This document shows positions 39,801 to 54,700 of a DNA stretch of 64,000 nucleotides, piece by piece (the first letter of the stretch is position 1; each line of letters begins with the position of its first letter). The notes under the pieces are model-generated. The model was given only the letters and a program-made list of their open reading frames with translations. It ran no database searches and had not been told where the DNA came from. Location: positions 29,843,964 through 29,907,963 of the forward strand of contig NC_049908.1 of NCBI RefSeq assembly GCF_001411555.2, read 5' to 3'. The stretch is from Juglans regia (lineage: Eukaryota; Streptophyta; Magnoliopsida; Fagales; Juglandaceae). A program made the position numbers and the translations under genes.

Positions 39801-42410
39801 TCAATTCGTGTTTAATTTTCCTGGGCTTTATTTTCTTTCTAAGCCTGGTTTTTAGTTGTTCCTAAATGCACCATTCATAATCCAAACTCATTCATTCAAG
39901 TTGCTAATCAATATAACATGCAAAATAAACACATAATCTTCATTTCCAAGCCCATCAATAAAATCCAAACTCATATATATTACAATGGGGTGGTGTATAT
40001 TAGTATTCTCATATACAAACTAAGCTTTTATCCTTAATAATAAATAAGCATCACAATCAGCCCGTTACATGGGCACCAGACACAGCACAACAGAAGACAT
40101 TAGGAAACCTGGCCAAGGTCATAGCTCAAAGATATCCACCATAACTCCACCCATACAACCCAATATGGCCAACTTTAGCAAGCCCTCGTTTAAATGTGGG
40201 GTGCGGCTCCAGTCAGCTCATCATCAGCATAAATCTGGCCAGCCGTGTATTTTAAAGAGCCTTCATTAAGCCCACGTCGAGTAGTTCCTCTATTGTCCAT
40301 CTGTACAAATGGTAAGAATATATTAGAAATCATGAGCATTACGCCTATCAACATTTCAAAATAAGTAGTATGATGTTGGATAAGACCTGCTCGAGAAGCA
40401 GGTCTTAGATAACTTTTATCAATATGTTCGACAAAATGAGTGGAGTATCCACTATCCACTATCCACTCCAGACTTATGTTTGACACCTCAAAACATGTGG
40501 AGGATCAGGATTCCAGACTTGACAAAAAAAGGGGCTGGATTGGAGTATTTTTTTTATAAGTGGGTTAGATTTACAATATCTAAGCAACACATCCAGTTTT
40601 GGACAGGGAAAGAAACCAGGAACAAAAATAAGATCATATATAGATATATAAAGTCTTTTATATATATATGTGCAACTCAACACTCACATATGTACCATAA
40701 CAAGGTCAATAGACCTGGAAAGAAAAACAACTTAAAGGCATCGAAACTCTATGGAAAATCTATTAATTCATCCGCTCTTTATTATATGATAGAGAAGGCC
40801 GAAGGAAACTTTTAGAACTGAGCATTACAACAAAAATCCAAAAATTTACTGAAAAAACTAACAACCACAACATCAATCAACAAAATGACATATTCATCAC
40901 GTCGATTCAACAAAAGCAGTAGTTTTCCAGCCCAACTTTCTGCATCCGATGCTAAGCATGCAGAACACAATAATATATCACTACAAGAAAGGAAGTAGAA
41001 CCCAACATACCTCATCAAATTCCATCTGAAAGGGTTGATAGTGCCCTGCTGCAGCAATGCCTCCAATCTTTCTTGCCAGAAAATCTGAAAGTCCAGCTCC
41101 TATGTTGTTGCTAAATAAAGAGCGGTAGTATACTTCATAGGCTCAACTGATCCATTCCCTACGACCTCCTCACATTTTCTTCCAAATGAGTTGGATGTTT
41201 GGGAAGTAGAAGGGAGAAAATCATCATCAGACGATAATTTAATCCATTACTTGTTGTGTATAGAAACCAAAGTACATATTAATACCTGCATGGTGTTCAG
41301 CTCTAGCAACCATCCCCTTTGAAGCTTTTGACATAACAAGGAAAGCCACTGCCACACATGACAACTGAAGTTTAATGAGAAACTTCATGATTATTTCTCA
41401 ATCAGTTGCCCAATGGCACCCCCTTCCTCTTAGAAATGACAAATAGTAGAATATGCATTAAGAGTGAGAAATATTAAAGGGAAATTGCAACGCCTTACAA
41501 ATTACATAGTAACACTCCTACTTAGCAAACCATAACAAATTGTACATAAAATTATAAGCAACCATGCTTGCGTTTCCAATCAACTTTATTATAATCCAAT
41601 AATTCTCTATACACCCAAACCATAGGATCAATACACCACAAAATGCAGTCCAACCCTCAAAGCCTTTTAAGCTATACAGATTCCCACATGCTATTACACA
41701 AATGGTCAGCTCAAGTAGAGAGAGAGAGAGAGAGAGAGATCAGTGCAAAAGTAGTCATATTTACTAGAATTTCCAAAGCGACAAAGCTAGTTAAACTACA
41801 TACATAATTGTAGAATCCCAATGTCATTTTACACGGGGAAAAAATAAAACACAAGTTGTAAGTAAACCTTTACTAAGCAGGGAAAAGGTGTCGGAACTTA
41901 CTCTCTCTCTCTAGCCTTAAGCTTCTCTTCCAACACAAGTAATTCCTTCTCCTTCATCTCAAGGAAGCTTCTCAGAATGTCAGCCTTCTGTGATTCAAAT
42001 ATATAAAAAAAAAAAGGAATTATGTATAAAACTATCAATGAATTATTCATCGGGTTCGGAAAACAAAGTTGCTAGAAATATATTTAACACTTCACTTGTA
42101 CAAGTACATTTTATGGTGGATAACTCCAAATGATACTAACCTCATTTGCAGACCATGAGAGATCCAAGAGATCCCCGGTGTAGACATAGATCCAAGATTG
42201 ACATAAATATATATAATACTATATATATATTTATACACCTATAGCCCAGTGTCGTATAGAGTAAGTACAAAAACCACCCAAAGGCACAACACATCGACAC
42301 CCTTGATCAACCTTATGAACTGCCCTTTTATAGAGTAAGTACAAAAACCTCATGCCTCCCCGGTGTCACAAAAAACCACTCAAAAAATGTGCCCTTTTAT
42401 GAGAAGCCCC
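39801..42410. other. CACTA internal region downstream of the TnpA-like gene, with candidate exons
   Basis: Mostly unassigned. A (GA)n tract lies at 41718-41738. Four minus-strand candidate exons with plausible splice sites (40300-40190, 41099-41011, 41388-41286, 41987-41902) are described as a finding. None is recognised with confidence. Confidence 0.5.
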
Positions 42411-44406
42411 TTATGGGGCGGGGGAATCGTTACACTGAGTCTGTCGAACTGACTCAGTGAACGACGGGAAAGCCCTAAAGAAAGACTGCATCACTTTGTC
42501 ATTTTCTATCTGATGCTCCCTCAGCTCCCGCATCTCTGTCCTCATTGCATCCAGCTGACTCTTGTAAGCTTCAGCATCCTTCTTATATTGCTCAGCATCC
42601 TTCTTATATTGTTCAGCATCTTTCTTGTGCTTGTCAGCCTCAGACATGTATTGTTGCATTTCAACTTTGTCACGTTGTCTACTTGACTCGGGGATGACCA
42701 TTTCCCCAAGTCCCCGAGCATATCCAGGTCGATGGCCAAGAACCTCCCTAAAGACAGTCGCTGCTGCCTCATCACTACGTTGCTCTGGTCCTAGGCCATC
42801 CAACCTACCTTGCATCTCCTTCTGCACATTGAGAAAGCAGCGATTATTAACAAATAATCAGCTAGTGCTATATTAAGGCATGCACGACAGTATAGAAAGA
42901 AACATAGATCCCAACGGCTGTTTCTGCACTACTCACATAAGTACTTTCTGTAGCATCGGTGACAAATGCATTCTTTTTCTTCGACCAACGCGTCTCTTTG
43001 TAGAAGTCGACCAAATTCCCATTCTCATTGCGCTGTCATTTGTATGAACCATGTGACATTTGAACAACAAAGCTATGAGTAACCACCTTTAGCTTGTCAG
43101 TAAAGTAATATTGTCACTAAAATCTCCAAGTAAAGTGCATTTTTACTTGGAGATTTAAAATTAAAATATTGTTTTCCCTTAGACATACCTTTTGCTCAAG
43201 TAATCGGACGAATGATTTTCGTCCTGATGTGTGATTAATGGCCTGCTTGTTTCGGTTCTCCCGATTTTTAGCTGAAATTTCCTGTCATACACAATAGGGA
43301 ACAATTACTTATAATAGACAAACAGATTTTCCACCACAATATTTAGACATATTACCCATATACATATTATATGGGTAATATGTGAGAAAGACTATCTGTA
43401 CCTTGAAGGCATCGCTGCCCCACCTTTCACACAACTTAACCCATACAATGGGGTCCACCAGACTAGTTCCATTAGCCAACGCTTCTGCGTGGCTTCCATA
43501 GGATTCATAAATCTTGTGCAAGTCATGGTGGAAGGAGTTGAAGCGCTTACGTAAAGCCTTTGTCACCGTCAATCGGTGGTTTTCGCGATCCCAGTCCAAC
43601 ACAAAGTCACTCTACATAAGGCAGCATGCAAACAATCAATGTGTCATCTCGGTAGTTTAGGCGATGATTATACTACATAAACAACACCCCAAACAAGGAC
43701 AATTAATTGATTTACTTACCCGAACACGGTCAATGAGCTCCTCTTTAATCGCTGGTGGCACATCCGACCAACGCTTGTAACTCATGTCACAGTATTGTTT
43801 CACAATCCACGATACTCGTGTTGTGAACATAGAAGCATGTTCACAACATGGGGCTGTCTCACCATCGTTTATCTTCAGCATCACTTTCCCGTTCTTCCTT
43901 AGCTTGTCAAAGAAAATGCATCTAGATGGCCCACGAGTTCGTCTCCTCTGTTCTTGCGTTCCTTCGGTCTCCACTGGGGCATCTGCAGCTGTATTTTAAG
44001 GTACAATATATTAGTATTTTAAAGTGTAAAGTGGAATATTCACACTTAATGACACATTCAAACATGCTAATGCTTTCAAAATTAAAGTATTGGAAAAACA
44101 TGCACCAGTTTGTTCTCCAGTAGGTGATTGTTCCCCAGCAGTATTTGGTTGGGGTTCTTGAATAGGTTGTGGCGCGTGAGTTGCCACAACGCATGGTGGG
44201 GGACTTGGGGGCTGTGTTGAGTCATCCGAGGAGGATTGATTACACTCCTCCGTGCTATGATATGAAGATAATTTCGCACCGCGTGGTCGGCAGTGACGAC
44301 CTGAGTATGGGATATAACGCCTTCCACCTCGAAGGCCTCGAAGTCTGCCTCCACCTCTTGAACTCGGCCCCGGCTGATTACCTGCACGAGTACAAGTTAA
44401 GGGCAT
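42411..44406 (-). CDS. TnpA-like protein, Transposase_24 (Ptta/En/Spm) family
   Basis: Six exons: 44406-44106, 43988-43720, 43611-43402, 43281-43189, 43032-42937 and 42821-42411. All have GT/AG borders and total 459 codons plus stop with no internal stop. The N-terminal 100 residues are low-complexity with an Arg/Gly-rich stretch (RGGGRLRGLRGGRRY) and a Ser/Pro-rich stretch. The middle matches the plant transposase Ptta/En/Spm family, with GPSRCIFFDKLRKNGK, WVKLCERWGSDAFK, TSGRKSFVRLLEQK and EMQGRLDGLGPEQRSDEAAA. Near residues 385-430 three KKDAEQY/KKDAEAY heptads lead into a coiled coil, likely for dimerisation. By analogy with TnpA of maize En/Spm it should bind the subterminal repeats and bring the ends together; that role is inferred. 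Start chosen at the first ATG in frame after a stop-poor leader. Confidence 0.85.
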
Positions 44407-44970
44407 AGTGGGATAAAATTGATGCCCTAATTGATACAAAATAATCGCAATATGCACATACAAGTTCGTAAACAAGCAAATTTATCTACCATTTTCAGTT
44501 ACTTTTAGGTAGACTAACCCTTACACTATGAGACTTTAAATAGACAAACGAATAACTGATCAGATATGGCGGTATATATACCTTGATACGGCATAGTGCA
44601 TCCCAGTTGACACAGCCTCCCAATATTGAACGTAACCTGAAGCAAATTAAATCACATGTTAGATACTATTTAATTTAGGTATAGATGTTGTAAAACTTGA
44701 ATACTACTCTCAAGATTGTTTGCTACTTGCATAATAAGAAATATATGAGTTCGCATAATACGTAGTTCGAGCCAGGTAAAATGATTTTCTTCATGGTAGT
44801 AAGAAAATAAATCAAAACATATATTTCACTCCTTCTCATATTGAACTGTCTATATACACATACCAATTTCAAAGTCAATCTCATATTGTCAGATGTCTAT
44901 ATACACATGGAAATTTCGAACAAGAATTCTAATATCTCAACCTTAAATGAACGAAGTTCCTGGGTTATAT

Positions 44971-47900
44971 TTATAGGTCGCCAGACTCATCAGATGTTGT
45001 GTGCCCATCCTCATCTGAATGTTCCCCCTCATTTGTTGATAGGTCCTCTTCATCTGAATATTCCCCCTCACTGGCCGCATTTCCAGACTCAGAAGTGATC
45101 ATGTCATCATTGATAAAGCCTGTTGAATCTATGCGTTGACCAACCGGATCCATGATTTCTCGTGCATCTACATGGCTAGGTAGTATATCAGGCCTATTCA
45201 GTTGAGTTGCCACTTGATCTGTGTTATCACACTGCACTGGTTCATAATAATATGATGGCTCATCTTCTTGATCGGCATCAGGAGTACTTGATTCCCCATC
45301 AAGTACTTCAAGAACTCTCGGCAGTGGCGGAATGTTGTATACATTCCTATTTGCATAGTTCTGCACAACACCCCAATTCCCTTTCGCCCTTAAATCTCTT
45401 ATGTAGAAACATTGATCAGCCTGACTCGCCAACACGAATGGTTCATCCTTATACCAAGTCCTGTTCATGTTGACACTAATCATATGGTCATCCACCCGCA
45501 CCCCTCGTTTTCGATCACCAACATCAAACCAATCGCATTCAAACAGGTACACCCGACGCCACTCCATGTAGCGTAACTCTATAATATTATTAACCACTCC
45601 ATAGAAGTCCAAATTATTTGTGGCCTCATCACCAGTTACCACCACTCCAGAATTTTGTGTACGACGGCGAAGTTCACGCTGCTTCGTATGGAACCTTTTT
45701 CCATTTATTATGCAAGCAGCATATGTTGCAACCCAACGGTCAGGCCCGCACGCTAACGCGTACAGATCAGCGGACACATCAAGTGTATGCGAGGTTCGAT
45801 GTTCCTGGATCTATATATTTAAAAAAGCAAATTTCACAACGTTTATTTTCGATTAGATCCAAATCATATAAAATGAAAGCTATAGCAGCACATCTTACAT
45901 AGGAATGGATAAGAACTTACACGTTGCTTAAACCAAGTTGGGAACTCAGTTTGGTGCGTGCGCTCGATGCAATCTGGGTGTTGCACCTTACATTTATCGT
46001 AGTGTTCCCTGCATTTGTTGCATCGAGGCGAAGCAACATATTGAAGTTAGATGGTACTGGGTTCATAGGCTCAAATTGTATAGAATGAAAGAGGATTTTT
46101 AAGTAGACTCGTTAATGCTTACTCTTTATAAGGTCCAATCTCCGAACAATTATTGAGCACGTACCAGATGGCTGCCCTAAATAGTTTATCTTCTAATTGC
46201 ACGTTCGAAGGCATACCCAAGGGACGAACTTTCTGGTTGAAAATATTGAACCCATCTAACGTGCCCTCTTCGTCAGCATCAATGTTGCGGTCCGATCGAC
46301 TAAACCTCGTCTCAATATCTTTGAGATACATGGAGCAGAATGTCAAGCATTCGGTGTGAATGTAAGCCTCGGCTATTGAACCTTCTGGGCGGGCTTTATT
46401 CTTAACATACCGCTTGAATTTGCCGAGATACCTCTCAAATGGGTACATCCACCTATATTGTACTGGACCCCCAAGTCTGGCCTCATGGGGTAAATGGACA
46501 GCTAGGTGGACCATAACATCGAAAAATGAAGGAGGGAATATCATCTCCAATTTGCATAGAATGGTGACAACATCAGTTTGGAGTTGGGCCAGGCGGTTGA
46601 CATCGAGTGTTCGAGCGCACAACTGTTTGAAGAAAGTACCAAGTTCAGTCAAAGCCAAGCCAATGTCACTTCTTAAATACCCCCCAGCAGCAATAGGGAG
46701 TAGTCTTTGAAGGAAAACGTGACAGTCATGGCTTTTCAACCCTGAGATTTTGCAGTCACGTCGAGATACACAGTTCGAGATATTGGAAGCGAACCCATCT
46801 GGAAATTTGATATCAGACAACCACTCACAAAATTTATTCCTTTGCTCGACGTTTAATGTGTACTGTGCATGTGGCATTGTTACACGATCACCATGCCATA
46901 TCAAGTGTAATTCTTTTCTATAGCCCAAAAGCTCTAAGTCACGCCTTGAATTGATGTTATCCTTACTTTTCCCTGGACTGTTCATTAAAGTGAATAAGAT
47001 GTTGTCGGCAATATTCTTCTCAATATGCATAACATCTAAATTATGCCGAAGTCGCACTGTTGACCAATAAGGTAACACGAAGAATATGCTACACTTTGTC
47101 CAGTTCAGCTCTTCAGCAGTGCGTTTTTTCTTCCTATGAGATTTGCCAAACTGAACATCCCCAATCATCTGCAATTGATTTTGAATCTCTTCAGGACCAA
47201 ATTCCCTTGGTGGCCTGCGATGATCTTCTCTACCGTTGAACAACCATTTCCTCCTTCTCCATATGTGATCTGGGGGTAAGAAACGACGATGTCCCATGTA
47301 ACAATGTTTTCGGCCATATTTCAACCAATTAGAGTCTGTGTCTGCATTGCAAGACGGACAAGCCAATTTTCCCTTTGTTGACCAGCCAGACAGATTCCCG
47401 TAGGCAGGAAAATCGTTGATTGTCCACAATAAGGCAGCATGCAACATAAACGTCTCCTTAGTTGAGGCATCATATGTAGGCACCCCATCTTCCCAAAATT
47501 CAAGCAGTTCATCGATCAACGGCTGCAAGTATACATCAATCTCATTCCCTGGTGACCTTGGGCCAGGAATAATCAGAGATGTTATGAAGAATTGGTCTTT
47601 CATGCATGACCACGGCGGCAAGTTATAGGGGACAAGGATCACTGGCCAAATGCTATGAGGTTTAGCCAAGTTGTTGAATGGTGTGAAGCCATCACTTGCC
47701 AGCCCGAGCCTAACATTGCGAGGATCTGAAGCGAACCAGCCATGATCTTCATCAAATTTCTTCCAGCACTCAGAGTCGGCCGGATGTCTCATACAAGTAT
47801 CTTCTTCCGTCTGTTGCTCTTTGTGCCATCGCATATCACCTGCTATCTTTGCAGACATGAAGAGACGCTGCAATCTCGGTTTCAGCGGAAAGTGACGCAA

Positions 47901-48674
47901 CACTTTTTGAGGTACCGCGGCAAGTCCGTGTGTATTTGGTATCCACCTCGAAGCCTTACATACAGGGCATTCATTAAGATTCCTATTTTCCTTCCAAAAT
48001 AAGATGCAGTCGTTGGGGCACGCATGGATTTTGTGGTATTTGAAGCCCAAACCGCGCTCCAACGACCTTGACTCCTCATATGATTGTGGCAATAGGGCAT
48101 CAGGAAAGGCAGACCTCAACAAATCAAGTAGCATGTCAAATGACTTAATTGACCACCCACCGATTGATTTGATGTGTAACAACTTGACGACGAATGACAG
48201 TTTTGAAAATTTTGTACACCCATCAAATAACGGACGTCGGGCATCATCTAGTAGTTGCTCGAAAGATGGTGAATCTACCGTCTCTCGTGGCCTGTTTGCC
48301 GCAGGAGTGCTATCTTGGGGCGCATCATTGAAGGTGCCTGCCCGGATGTCATCCAACATATCCTGCATGTCATCTATGTAATCGTCTTCTTGGTTGATAT
48401 CATCATCAATATCTTCATCACTCAAGTTCCATGTTGTTTCCTCCTCCCCATGAAATATCCACTGCGTGTAGTTTGGGTTGATCCCTTTCATAAACAAATG
48501 AGTTTCCACCTCAAATATAGGCAGCCACAGATTGTTAAGGCATGCACGACATGGACACCGGATGCGATCCCTTCCACTTGCATGGTTTCGTGCTTGTGCG
48601 AGGAAATATTTAACGCCTTCGGCGTATGCAGATGATACAAGCCTATCGGGATCATTCATCCAACTTTTGTCCAT
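44971..48674 (-). CDS. CACTA transposase, TNP2/Transposase_21 type
   Basis: Three exons: 48674-46123, 46008-45921 and 45810-44971. They have GT/AG borders and total 1159 codons plus stop, fully open. Domains in order: transposase-associated domain at residues 1-78 (MDKSWM..., CPCRACLNN), Transposase_21 catalytic region at about 290-570 (FASDPRNVRLGLASDGFTPF, GNLSGWSTKGKLACPSC, DVMHIEKNIADN), DUF4218 at about 690-800 (RYLGKFKRYVKNKARPEGSI), and DUF4216 at about 945-1025 (DFYGVVNNIIELRYMEWRRV). This full set is the standard TnpD-like protein that cuts at CACTA ends. The tail is acidic and Ser/Glu/Asp-rich. A leader exon may end at 48752 (CACTATG before GTGAGT) and splice to the CAG acceptor just before this ATG. 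Confidence 0.9.
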
Positions 48675-48751
48675 CTGAAGCACGATATGGGAGGGGAAGA
48701 AAGTTAGTTAAGCATGGCAACCTCTACAACTAAGTTCGATGAGAAACTCAC

Positions 48752-51700
48752 CATAGTGCGCATTCACGTTTAGAAGAATGAATAAGAAGTTGTTTGAAGA
48801 AGAGAATTGGAGGCACCTAGTTCACTCCATAAAAAGCATAGTAGAAGGTGGTTGAGACACTAGTCTTTTAGAGCGTGGCACTAATGGGAGTAACCAGCTG
48901 GTGGAATTCAGGAAACTCATCATGTCAGACTGTGAAGGATGTTATAGAGGTTGCCAGCTTATTTAAAGAGCATATATGTGTGGCACTGTTTTGGTATTGC
49001 ATACCAAAGGTTAGTGTAATATAGTTTATTTAAAGAGCATATGTACTTGGGCAATGCCTATTTACTTGTATAACTCCAAGTATTTACACTTCTTGAATCA
49101 GAAGCTCACGCTTTATTATGTTGTTGAAAATTTCCATTTCATTCTTTGAGGTGGGTGAGTTCGGATTTATGTTTTCGTCTATGGAAATTACAATTCCAAT
49201 CAGTTGAGTATCTGAATGTTCGTTTGAGAGGCCATCACACTGACCAATTTTTTTACTTTGGTCGGCAAAACCTGCTTATCTACCTTATATATGATAATAC
49301 TGTTTTAGGCAACTCCTTATAATACTTGTCCAATATATATAATCTAAGAAAATACATTGTTTAATCCAAGGATTAAAATATAGCTGCTATAGCAGCAGTA
49401 CTTAACTGAATTGAGTTTCTGACTTGGTAATAATTGTTTTTTGGTTTGCATGCAGAATGACTTTTGATTGACATCTTTTACATGGTCTTGCTTAAGGGAA
49501 AGCCCTTGAGTACTTTGTTGTTGTTTTATATCTATGAGCTGTGTTATTAAGTTAAGTAAATTTATATAAATCATAGCACTGACGACTCTAACTCAAATTC
49601 AAATTAATTAATTAGCCTTTTTAGGAAAAATACCTTTACCGGCAAACAACATCACCCAAAGTACAAAGAACAAACAGCATGTGGAATTGTGAAAGTAGTA
49701 TATGGTTTATGATTAGATGGATTATCTAATACACATGGCATATATATTAACCAATCAAAGCTATGTCTAGCATATATAATAACACTCACAGCACACATCC
49801 ATCTATATTTTGAGAATTCATGAAATGAAAGGAAGAAGGAATTACGGACGTGTATGGGTATTCGTTACCTTCAATCCTCAATACGAATTGTTTCAGCTCA
49901 CCCCTGGGTGAAATGGCTCACCAATAACTGAGAGTCGGGCTCAACCAAGTGCTTTTCAATCAAAATGACAGCACATCCGTCCTACAATCTGCACCCAAAA
50001 ATGCAACATAAAATGTCAGATTAAATCTTAATATAAGAGCCTAACACAAACGAAATCACAAAACAAAAGGAAAATATACAAATAAAAGCAAACAAATATA
50101 AGAGTAATGATTTTAATCACAAGCTACAATGCATAAACCAACGTACAGATTTCAACTAGAAAGCACGTTCCTTACATCATGTCAACTTAGGGAAAATCAA
50201 CTAACAAGCACAACATCAAACCCTAACGTCTATCCATACTTAGCACTAAGCCAAACTTTAAAAGTCCTTATTCCAAGCATACTACACAAATAACTAGAGC
50301 ATACATTCTTTATTGCATGTTTGCTGTCCAAACAAGGCCGTCGGGTTTTGTACATGAAAGATAAATGGATGGAAGCAACAATTGGGTTGAGTTCCCCTAA
50401 GCAAACGAACAATAGTTTTTTATCACATATTATATTTAATAATAATAATTTAAAGGTATTTTCTTAATTAAAAAAAGAACATAAAGTAATATTTGGTGAG
50501 AGGAGTGAGAAATGAATATATAGTGTTTGGCTAAGTTACTATACGGAAAACAATTTAGTGAGTTACTGAAATTAGTTCTATTTAAATTTATCCCCACATG
50601 CTTAATTCAATGTGGGGTAGTTTTAAATGTCTTGTTAGCTAAATTTAGTTGAAGTTAGATTTGATCCAAACCAATGAGGATGTTCTAATTCCAACACAAG
50701 TAGTAGTCCAGGTTGAATGACATGACTACACCTTACCAAATATAAGATTCAACTTGATTTTTGGAATTCAATGAAAAAAATAAAGTTGCTATGTTGACAC
50801 TATCGGTAGATTCGGTACTGCAAAGTCTAAAGCTGGAATTTTTATGCTCAACAGAAGACATTTATAATTGCATTTTTAAAAATAGTACGCGTTTGGTCAG
50901 CACAATATTATAAATGGAAATTAAATAGTATGACGAGACCTTTTTGTTACGTACTCTATTAGGCAACAGAAATATACACATGATCAAGATATCCAGCAGC
51001 AGATCAGGGTCCCAAAATTAGCAGCATCACACAGAGTACACACACCAAAACCAACTAGCAACACCTATATATTTCACAAGCACCTAGCTAATCGAGTACA
51101 TGATACATATCCAGAATGATCATTGTTTTTATCTAAATTTGAAGATCGGGAAAGAAATAGATATACAATTTATCTTACGTGTCTATCTTTTCCCTCTTCT
51201 ACACCAAAAATCAAGGAAACCAGAAATTGCCATATCCATTTCCCAACATCGATCAATCATTACCTCCTAATGATTGGTTGTAGGGGAGAAAAAGGAAGCC
51301 AAAAAAATAAATGATAATACTGAATAAATTATAATTAAAATATGGGGGCCATATAAACATGAAAATATCCTTAAATTAATCTGCTCTCTTACCAATTGAG
51401 CATAGGACCAATGTCCATATATATATAAAGTCTATATATATATATATATGAATATAGACTCTATAATTGAGTGAGCTGATATGAACCCAACATATATGGG
51501 GGGGTCTACCAAGCCTATATAATGAGATGAACTACACAAAAAAGCTTGAAGATGTAATCATGATTTAATATTTCATGAATAACATGACTAACTAGTCTTA
51601 TTAGTCGGTGACAAAGTTAGGGAATCACATCCAAATGATTATTAATTGGATCACCCTATGTACCAAGAGAGAGGGGAGAGAGAACTCTTTGGAGTACTGA

Positions 51701-54700
51701 AGATGTCCAGCAAAATGATGCTGGATTGGACACAGCAACGGTAGTTGTACGTGGGTCCCAAGTATATAGTGGTTCGGATGGTGGCTGTTACGTGGAAGGA
51801 ATCTAGTGGCTCTTTGTCTCTATATATATGTTACTGAAAATGGGACAAATACCAGTCCAAACTGACAAGAACATCGTCCATGATCATGATGTCAAGAACC
51901 TGAAATCAGTCTATTAAGTAATATCTTAAGGGAATATGGGTGCAACCAAATATTAATATATATATATATATATAATTCATGAATTGAATAATTGTTTTTC
52001 ATTAGTACTAATTAATTAGGAGGATGATTTCCAATCATTTAGAGGGTTAATTACTGAATTTTTTAATTAATCATGTACATGTGTATTACACAAGTACTCA
52101 TCATGTGAAGTTAGATGGAGTAGAATATTAACGTGAAAACAGAATCCATATATTCAATAGTGATTATATTTCATGCATTTCGATCATTTAATCCATATAT
52201 ACCAGCACCATATATGTTGCAAGATAATCCCCAATATTATCCCTTAGTATATCATGAATCTCAAAAGAAATTTGCGATAATTGAAGGAAAAACAGAAAAT
52301 AAATTAACTAGAAACGATATGAAAGTAATTCGGGGGAAAATATTGAATTATGAGCTTTCTACACAAAGAAATGAGAGGGCTGTGGACTAACAATCATCAT
52401 GCATGTAAGAGATCATGCATAAACAATGGGGCAAAATTTCGAAGAAACAGTAATAATAAGAAAAAAAATACTCCAATAGCATGATCATATTGGAATGATA
52501 CATAATTGCTCAATTAATATTGAAGAATGGACTTGATTAATATTTAGGGAGTACTATATAATTGATACATATACCCAAATGGAAGAAAAAATCTGTTGTG
52601 GTGATATTTCTCTCCAAAAAAGAAGTCATTGTAAGCAACTTATCAAAGGTTCGACAAGATAATGTATTTCTAATTTTAAGAAAAATCTGATTGCTTCAGT
52701 CATGAAAAAGAGCGAGCTTCTTAGTTATACCAAAAGAACTAGTCAAAGTTATAATTGGAGTTCCAAGGTCAAAGTGTCTCATTATGTTTTCTAACTTGAT
52801 TCAAACTGAAGTTTGAATCCAATATTTCCAAACCACCACAATAGCATGGACTTTGTAACAAAAGTGAGAGAAGATCAGTGTGTATACTCGTTCATCATGA
52901 TCAGCTAATTAAAAAGCTAAAATAAGCTGGACAAAAAAATTAAATTAATTATTTCTAATAATTTTCTCCCGGCTGCGTTTTCATTTCCAGATTTTGTGGT
53001 TCTCTCACTTTGTTAACAGTACGTACAGTCAACGCTAATAAAACATTACAGATCAGATATGAAGGGACGAAAGACACTTAGATTACACGTTTGAAGCCAC
53101 TAAGGGAGAAGCAGACAAGAAAAATCTCTTTTAATTGTGCTCTTGGTTATTGAGCAGTAGGCAGTAAAGCTCCCGGAAAACATATATATTATTAATTTCA
53201 GCATCATGTTTCCAAAACATCAAATATATCCAATCCATTAATCTTCCAAAGCCATTATACTTTGGAAAACAGAATTAGGAGTTTGTACCCCCCATACAAA
53301 AAAGTGCCCCTTCATCATCATATAGTTCAGTACTCAGTATCAAACTTTTTTACACTAGTATAAAAAAGGGTTAATCCAGCGCAATGATAATGTGAGCAAG
53401 ATTCTTAGATTGGCCCAAAAGAACTAATCAAAGTTATAATAAAAAATCCTAGTTAAAGTGTCTCATTATCTGATAAAACTTAATTAAGGCTGACAAATGA
53501 GATAGGTCTGATTAATTTAGAAATAATTAGATATATCTCAAATGCCTGATTTGTTATAAGTAACTGAACGATATATCTCAAATGCTAGAAATATATATAG
53601 TGTAATTTATTAAATAACATCTTAACAAGCACTTGGTATCCCTGTTCTTGATCATTAGTATTTTTTTGAGGACTACATGCACTCAAACCAGTAAAAATAA
53701 CTCATTCTAGCACACAAGATGTATATGAAGTCTGTTGTGGGTCAATGAGGCATTTCCTATCTACATTTGGGCAGCAAAGTTTGCCCAAGAGGATTAAAGA
53801 AAAAAGGCCCTAGCTAGCACAAATCCAATTTCAAGAGCACAGAAAAATGAGAATATGTTCAGTCTATCAAGACAACATTTATCAGTTCATGAGAATTGGA
53901 AACTTGCTCAAAAAAGAACCAAATTCGTACAGGGTCATGCTTGGGGATCATAGCAAACCAGGAAAAATTTCCTCAAGCCTTGTCACTTATCCTTAAAAAT
54001 GATAAAACTTATGAACTATAATAAAACTTCATAGCATTCTGCCATCTCAGGCACCTGGCCTATTGTAAACTTGCCATAACTTCTTCTAAAAAACTCCAAA
54101 TTGCAAATTCTTTAATGCATCGGAAACAACAGACTTAGAATGTTGATGGTACATGGCATGTATATATATAGGCTAATTATTTCGAAATTATCCTAAACTA
54201 ATTTCGGAATACCCTAAGAAATACATATTGATATATTTTTTAGCTTACCTATATTGATTCTCAATTTTGACAAAGCAATTTGATTGACCTTAGAACCATT
54301 TTTTTTTTCAGTACCTTAATGAGGTGTTAAGTAAGATGATTTTAGATTCTATGGAAGGCATTTTTGTCATGCCCCAATTTTATAGATGACACGTATTTCC
54401 TAGCTCTCATTCTAACCCTCCTATATGTCCTATTTATTTGCATGCTCCTCTTTAATATCTGTAAAATAAGAAATTTTACAGGTGGAAGGTAAGTCCACGA
54501 CTCGATAAGTATGATTGATTAAACTGGGTGTAATATATGAGCCTCGTTTATTAAAAAAAAAATAAGATTAAAATAAAAACGAAAACTAAAATCATAGTAT
54601 TAAATGTAAATTAAAAATCTTGTACTATGTAGGGAAGCACTTCAAAAAATTTATCTACATAGGGAACTTTCCCTTCAAGGATAGCTGTCATTCCCACAAA

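Noticed and set aside
40190..40486. Minus-strand frame with WIVDSGYSTHFV, resembling a copia protease motif
   Set aside because: No other retroelement domain is nearby and the residues around it do not fit; the DSG match is probably chance, and only the downstream exon candidate was kept.
51375..51405. A tRNA D-arm-like sequence (GCTCAATTGGTAAGAGAGC, minus strand)
   Set aside because: No matching anticodon arm, T-loop or acceptor stem around it; only the D-arm resembles a tRNA.
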